A stretch of 16,239 nt of DNA from NCBI GenBank assembly GCA_947584775.1, contig CANPWT010000020.1, positions 1 to 16,239 of the forward strand. The letters are read 5' to 3'. Source of the stretch: an uncultured Clostridia bacterium (GTDB lineage: Bacteria > Bacillota > Clostridia > Christensenellales > UBA1242). The translations under genes were made by a program, and so were the position numbers. Positions 13,537 through 16,239 of the stretch are shown here, in pieces. Each line of letters opens with the position of its first letter. The first letter of the stretch is position 1. The notes beneath the pieces were generated by a model. It did no database searches. It saw only the letters and a list, made by a program, of their open reading frames with translations, and had not been told where the DNA came from.

Positions 13537-14682
13537 CGGATATTTATAATTTTTGCTTGCCTCGGTGTGGTTTTTAAGGTAGTCTGGCACATGGTCGTCC
13601 GGATGATTGCGTGCATCATCAATTGCCATGTCCTTAGCAATGACCACGCGGTTATCTTTTGGGCTTTCGCACACATAAATTATTGCTTGCGTGAGGGCAA
13701 GGTTACCTTCCGGCATACCAAGATTATCCAATGCGTAGAGTGCACAACAAGCCTGCACCAAAGCATTTGGGGCGGATAGGCCAACATCTTCCGATGCGTG
13801 GGCAATTGTTCGTCTTGCTATCACTTGCGGTTCCACGCCCGCCTCAATCAGCCTATTGGCGTAGTATAATGCTGCGGTTGTGTCGCTCCCCCTTAAACTC
13901 TTACAAAACGCACTAAGTATATGATAATAAACATCGTCATTTAGCGTTAGAGCCTTTTTTTGCAGGCACTCGCTTGCGATTTCCTTTGTGATGAGAATTA
14001 CACCGTCCTTGCCCGCTTTCGTCGTTATAACGCCAATTTCTAGCCCATTTAACGCACTACGAACATCACCACCACTTGCGGTTGCAAAATAAGTGAGTGC
14101 ATCATCGTCAATTTTAACTTTAAATTTGCTTAAAACTTCGTCCTTAACAAGTGCGCGTTTTAAAACCGCACTAATGTCCGCTATGTCGAGTGGCTTAAAT
14201 TCAAACACACTGCAACGCGACACAATCGCGCGTGTCATACTATAGGCAGGATTTTCAGTTGTGCAACCAACAAAAATTATATACCCATTTTCTAGGCTAG
14301 CAAGCAAACTGTCGCTTTGCGCTTTTGTCCAGCGGTGGCACTCGTCCAATAACAAGTATGTTTTTTTGCCAAACAACTCGAAGTCGGATTTCGCCTTTTC
14401 CATAACTTCCTTAACTTCCGCTACCCCACTTGATATCGCGTTAAGTTTAACGAAGTTTGAATTGCTTGTGTCGGCAATAATTCTAGCAAGAGTAGTTTTG
14501 CCTGTGCCGGGAGGTCCATAGAAAATAACGCTTGGCACTCGCTTTGCCTCAATGAGCCTGCGAAGCAACTTGCCTTTGCCAAGTATGTGTTTCTGGCCAA
14601 CGACATCATCCAACTCGGTTGGACGCATTCTTTCCGCTAGCGGTTTTTTGTCATTGTGTAAATTTTCAAATAAACTATCCAT
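13441..14682 (-). CDS. rarA: Replication-associated recombination protein A (RarA/MgsA), AAA+ ATPase
   Basis: A clamp-loader-like AAA+ ATPase acting at stalled replication forks and single-stranded DNA. The 413-aa product has RMRPTELDDVVGQKHIL (18-34), Walker A GPPGTGKT (56-63), Walker B LLLDECHR (110-117; most relatives have DEIHR), sensor 1 CTTENP (140-145) and the arginine-finger segment VSRCSVF. The C-terminal family region is complete, with HPDDHVPDYLKN and a YPHDYGGWVEQQYLP tail. The ATG follows GAGGAATT, which nearly fills the predicted leader. The last 96 bases occur again at 12993-13088. Confidence 0.96.
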   Translation of the reverse strand: MDSLFENLHNDKKPLAERMRPTELDDVVGQKHILGKGKLLRRLIEAKRVPSVIFYGPPGTGKTTLARIIADTSNSNFVKLNAISSGVAEVKEVMEKAKSDFELFGKKTYLLLDECHRWTKAQSDSLLASLENGYIIFVGCTTENPAYSMTRAIVSRCSVFEFKPLDIADISAVLKRALVKDEVLSKFKVKIDDDALTYFATASGGDVRSALNGLEIGVITTKAGKDGVILITKEIASECLQKKALTLNDDVYYHILSAFCKSLRGSDTTAALYYANRLIEAGVEPQVIARRTIAHASEDVGLSAPNALVQACCALYALDNLGMPEGNLALTQAIIYVCESPKDNRVVIAKDMAIDDARNHPDDHVPDYLKNHTEASKNYKYPHDYGGWVEQQYLPDSLKNRCYFKRKNRDDKK

Positions 14683-14696
14683 AATTCCTCATGAAT

Positions 14697-14725
14697 ATTA
14701 TATCAAACTGTATTAAAATTCACAA
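14697..14725 (-). promoter_or_regulatory. rarA promoter with very short leader
   Basis: Minus strand TTGTGA (14725-14720), 17 bases, TGA-TATAAT (-10 at 14702-14697). Transcription should begin near 14690, leaving only about eight bases, GAGGAATT, before the ATG at 14682. Confidence 0.7.
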
Positions 14726-14890
14726 ACGATTTAATAACTCTAACAACCTATTGCTGTCAATTTAAAAAGTAAAAAACCCGCCAACAAAATAAAAATTTAA
14801 TACAAATTTTGCAAAAAACATATAAATTTTTGTTAAAATTATGAAAAATTTATAAAAAATCATTAAAAATTTAAAAATTTTGACTAAAAA

Positions 14891-14919
14891 ATAAAAAAAA
14901 ATTGGCATTGCGCCAACTT
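14891..14919 (-). terminator. Intrinsic terminator after the 14925-15440 gene
   Basis: Minus strand AGTTGGC-GCAAT-GCCAATT followed by a long T-run, starting about five bases after the stop. 14726-14890 between it and the rarA promoter is AT-rich with nothing recognised. Confidence 0.85.
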
Positions 14920-14924
14920 TGTAA

Positions 14925-15440
14925 TTATTCATCATCAAATGGAAATTCATTATTTAATTGTTCTCGCATTTTATCTAATTCTTGTTGCTTTTTTGCTTTT
15001 TCTGCCTTTAAATATGGAGTAACTTGTTTGCGGAAATGTTTAAGCAAAACTTTGCGCCAAATTTTGGTTAATTCATAATCATTGTCTCTATCCTCCGAGC
15101 CGCCCCATTCGTATGATTCTTGGCAATCTATCACATCTAAATATAATCTTAAAGAATTAGCAAAATTCACTACTGAATTATATAGGTTATATCTAACTAT
15201 AATTGTTGCCCTATCGGATCCTCCGTAAGCAAAAACCTGTGAATAGGTAATATCTTTTATTTTCCAATTAACAGGCCTATTTTTTCTGCGTGAATTATAG
15301 TATTTCTCCACTTCTTGCAGCAACTCTTCAATAATTTTTTCGTCGACTTGTTCCATAACCTCGCGGCCTTCATCACCAATTGGATCATCTGGGTCATCAT
15401 CTAGTTCGGCGATACGGTCATAAACTTTTTCAATTTTCAT
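14925..15440 (-). CDS. Unknown soluble acidic/helical protein
   Basis: A 171-aa protein that I do not recognise. It opens with an acidic segment (AELDDDPDDPIGDEGREVME, 11-30), then a helix, a basic patch SRRKNRPVNWK (50-60), a central mixed region that may be a small alpha/beta domain (ITYSQVFAYGGSDRATIIVR, 64-83; SLRLYLDVIDC, 96-106) and a C-terminal charged helix or coiled coil (AEKAKKQQELDKMREQLN, 146-163). No signal peptide or membrane segment. The ATG at 15440 follows GAGG; an upstream in-frame ATG (15488) lies within the -35 box. It is a one-gene unit with a perfect promoter and a terminator, and a terminator-like repeat flanks each side. Confidence 0.85.
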   Translation of the reverse strand: MKIEKVYDRIAELDDDPDDPIGDEGREVMEQVDEKIIEELLQEVEKYYNSRRKNRPVNWKIKDITYSQVFAYGGSDRATIIVRYNLYNSVVNFANSLRLYLDVIDCQESYEWGGSEDRDNDYELTKIWRKVLLKHFRKQVTPYLKAEKAKKQQELDKMREQLNNEFPFDDE

Positions 15441-15459
15441 ATTTAACCTCACTAAAGTT

Positions 15460-15488
15460 ATTATATCATAAAAATAAACTTTTGTCAA
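15460..15488 (-). promoter_or_regulatory. Perfect consensus promoter with extended -10
   Basis: Minus strand TTGACA (15488-15483), 17 bases, TATAAT (15465-15460) preceded by TGA. Both boxes match consensus completely. The predicted start near 15453 leaves a leader of about 13 bases containing GAGG. Confidence 0.9.
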
Positions 15489-15499
15489 TACTTGTTAAA

Positions 15500-15521
15500 A
15501 AATTGGCATTGTGACAACTTA
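15500..15521 (-). repeat. Degenerate copy of the 14899-14920 terminator hairpin
   Basis: AATTGGCATTGTGACAACTT closely matches AATTGGCATTGCGCCAACTT at 14900-14919, with two differences. The stem is weakened by a mismatch but the A-run (minus-strand T's) remains, so it may weakly terminate the 15563-16135 gene. Confidence 0.6.
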
Positions 15522-15562
15522 GTTATATTTTTTTATTGTTTTTCAATTTATTAACCGAACTT

Positions 15563-16135
15563 TTATTGATTAATTTGCAATTTTTTTATTTTGTTATTAA
15601 CTAAATATGTTACTGTAAACGGAAAATGAGTGGGATTTTGGGCTATTTTTATTGTGGAAGCAGAGATTGTAATGTTTAGTTGATTGTGTAAAAGGCTGAT
15701 GTAATATTTTAAAGTTTGGCAGTTGTTTATGTTAAACAAATTGTTTGCTAGTTCCATTAATGCGGTCTGTTTTAGCGCTTCAAAATTATATTTAGGGGAA
15801 GAGATAATTATATTAAAATATTTATAAAAACTTGTGCAATTAAAAATTATTTTAACCCTGCCTAACGCGGTGAAATACAAATATTGTCCCCTTAATTTTA
15901 CATTTTTTACATTTTGAATTTTGACCATTTTGTTATTTTGTTTTAGGTATGCGCAACTAGTTAAATCTATTAGTTTTACCTTGCCAACAAAAATTTTATG
16001 CGTGGCGGTGGAATAAAAAGTTAAGCCATATTTATTTAGTTTTAAATCTGGCAGTGGTTGAACGCGTGGGCGAAAGCAAAAATACAGCATTAACGTAATG
16101 CTAGTTATTATATAGCAAATTATTCCTATAACCAT
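15563..16135 (-). CDS. Unknown protein with N-terminal membrane anchor
   Basis: A 190-aa protein, not recognised. Residues 3-21 (IGIICYIITSITLMLYFCF) form one membrane segment followed by FRPR, which predicts a cytoplasmic C-terminal domain by the positive-inside rule. The rest is beta-rich in appearance (YGLTFYSTATHKIFVGKVKL, GQYLYFTALGRVKIIFNCTS), with a helix about 118-133 (FEALKQTALMELANNL). Many lysines and asparagines reflect the AT-rich codon use. The start is weakly supported: a stop lies two codons upstream, no Shine-Dalgarno is visible, and a TATAAA is only two bases away. A later start is possible. No close neighbour on this strand within the window. Confidence 0.7.
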   Translation of the reverse strand: MVIGIICYIITSITLMLYFCFRPRVQPLPDLKLNKYGLTFYSTATHKIFVGKVKLIDLTSCAYLKQNNKMVKIQNVKNVKLRGQYLYFTALGRVKIIFNCTSFYKYFNIIISSPKYNFEALKQTALMELANNLFNINNCQTLKYYISLLHNQLNITISASTIKIAQNPTHFPFTVTYLVNNKIKKLQINQ

Positions 16136-16166
16136 AGTTTATATTTTTGCCAAAATGGGCTTTTTA

Positions 16167-16181
16167 AAACTTTTAAAGTTT
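16167..16181. promoter_or_regulatory. Palindrome in the divergent region at the right end
   Basis: AAACTTT-T-AAAGTTT has perfect 7-base arms. It lies between the 16135 start and the plus-strand promoter at 16193, a position suited to an operator; this is AT-rich DNA, so chance is possible. Confidence 0.3.
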
Positions 16182-16192
16182 ACAAATTATGT

Positions 16193-16221
16193 TTGACAAT
16201 TAAATTTTAAGGGTATATTAT
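16193..16221 (+). promoter_or_regulatory. Promoter reading off the right end
   Basis: TTGACA (16193-16198), 17 bases, TATTAT (16216-16221). A gene beyond the window edge is expected. The final G8 (16232-16239) could be the start of its RBS or a contig-end sequencing artefact. Confidence 0.7.
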
Positions 16222-16239
16222 AAAGTAAATAGGGGGGGG

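Overview
The window comes from an AT-rich, low-GC bacterial chromosome, most likely an uncultured Firmicutes (Bacillota, Clostridia-like). The basis is the gene content (ileS, acpS, recX, eno, cmk, rubrerythrin, rarA/mgsA), purine-rich Shine-Dalgarno sites, sigma-A-type promoters that often carry an extended -10 (TGnTATAAT), and short hairpins with U-runs as terminators. The right end finishes in eight G's and may be a contig end. I cannot place the organism more precisely from sequence alone.

Layout. 1-4928 is housekeeping: the 3' part of ileS (+) closed by a terminator, then acpS and recX (-), then a translationally coupled enolase-cytidylate kinase pair (+) ending in a terminator that contains the cmk stop codon. 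5108-7457 is a self-contained unit: a perfect consensus promoter, one gene for a 749-aa protein of unknown function (two glycine/alanine-rich membrane segments, a long charged region, an Asn/Thr-rich repeat linker and a small C-terminal domain), and its own terminator. 7458-7767 has no convincing gene. 7768-8395 is rubrerythrin with promoter and terminator, followed by a REP-like intergenic palindromic repeat (8442-8489).

8554-12990 is the accessory-looking part. An XRE-type regulator and a SLOG/DUF1273-like protein diverge from a palindrome-bearing promoter region. Next comes a minus-strand set of a 2-TM protein, a TetR-type regulator and a multi-TM protein whose frame is open far upstream of its first usable start codon. 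A second minus-strand set follows: an AhpD-like/cupin fusion, a frameshifted P-loop ATPase remnant, and a conserved-looking protein perhaps distantly related to CYTH.

12993-14725 holds rarA and a striking duplication. The last 96 bp of rarA are present a second time, 448 bp further downstream in the direction of rarA transcription, and a small two-TM gene lies between the two copies. Four of the six differences between the copies are synonymous. 14891-16239 holds two unrecognised minus-strand genes, one behind a perfect consensus promoter with extended -10, and a plus-strand promoter reading off the right end.

The best candidates for something undescribed are the 749-aa membrane/repeat protein unit, the gene inserted between the rarA tail copies, and the divergent XRE-SLOG pair. 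No CRISPR array, tRNA, rRNA, transposase or integrase was recognised.
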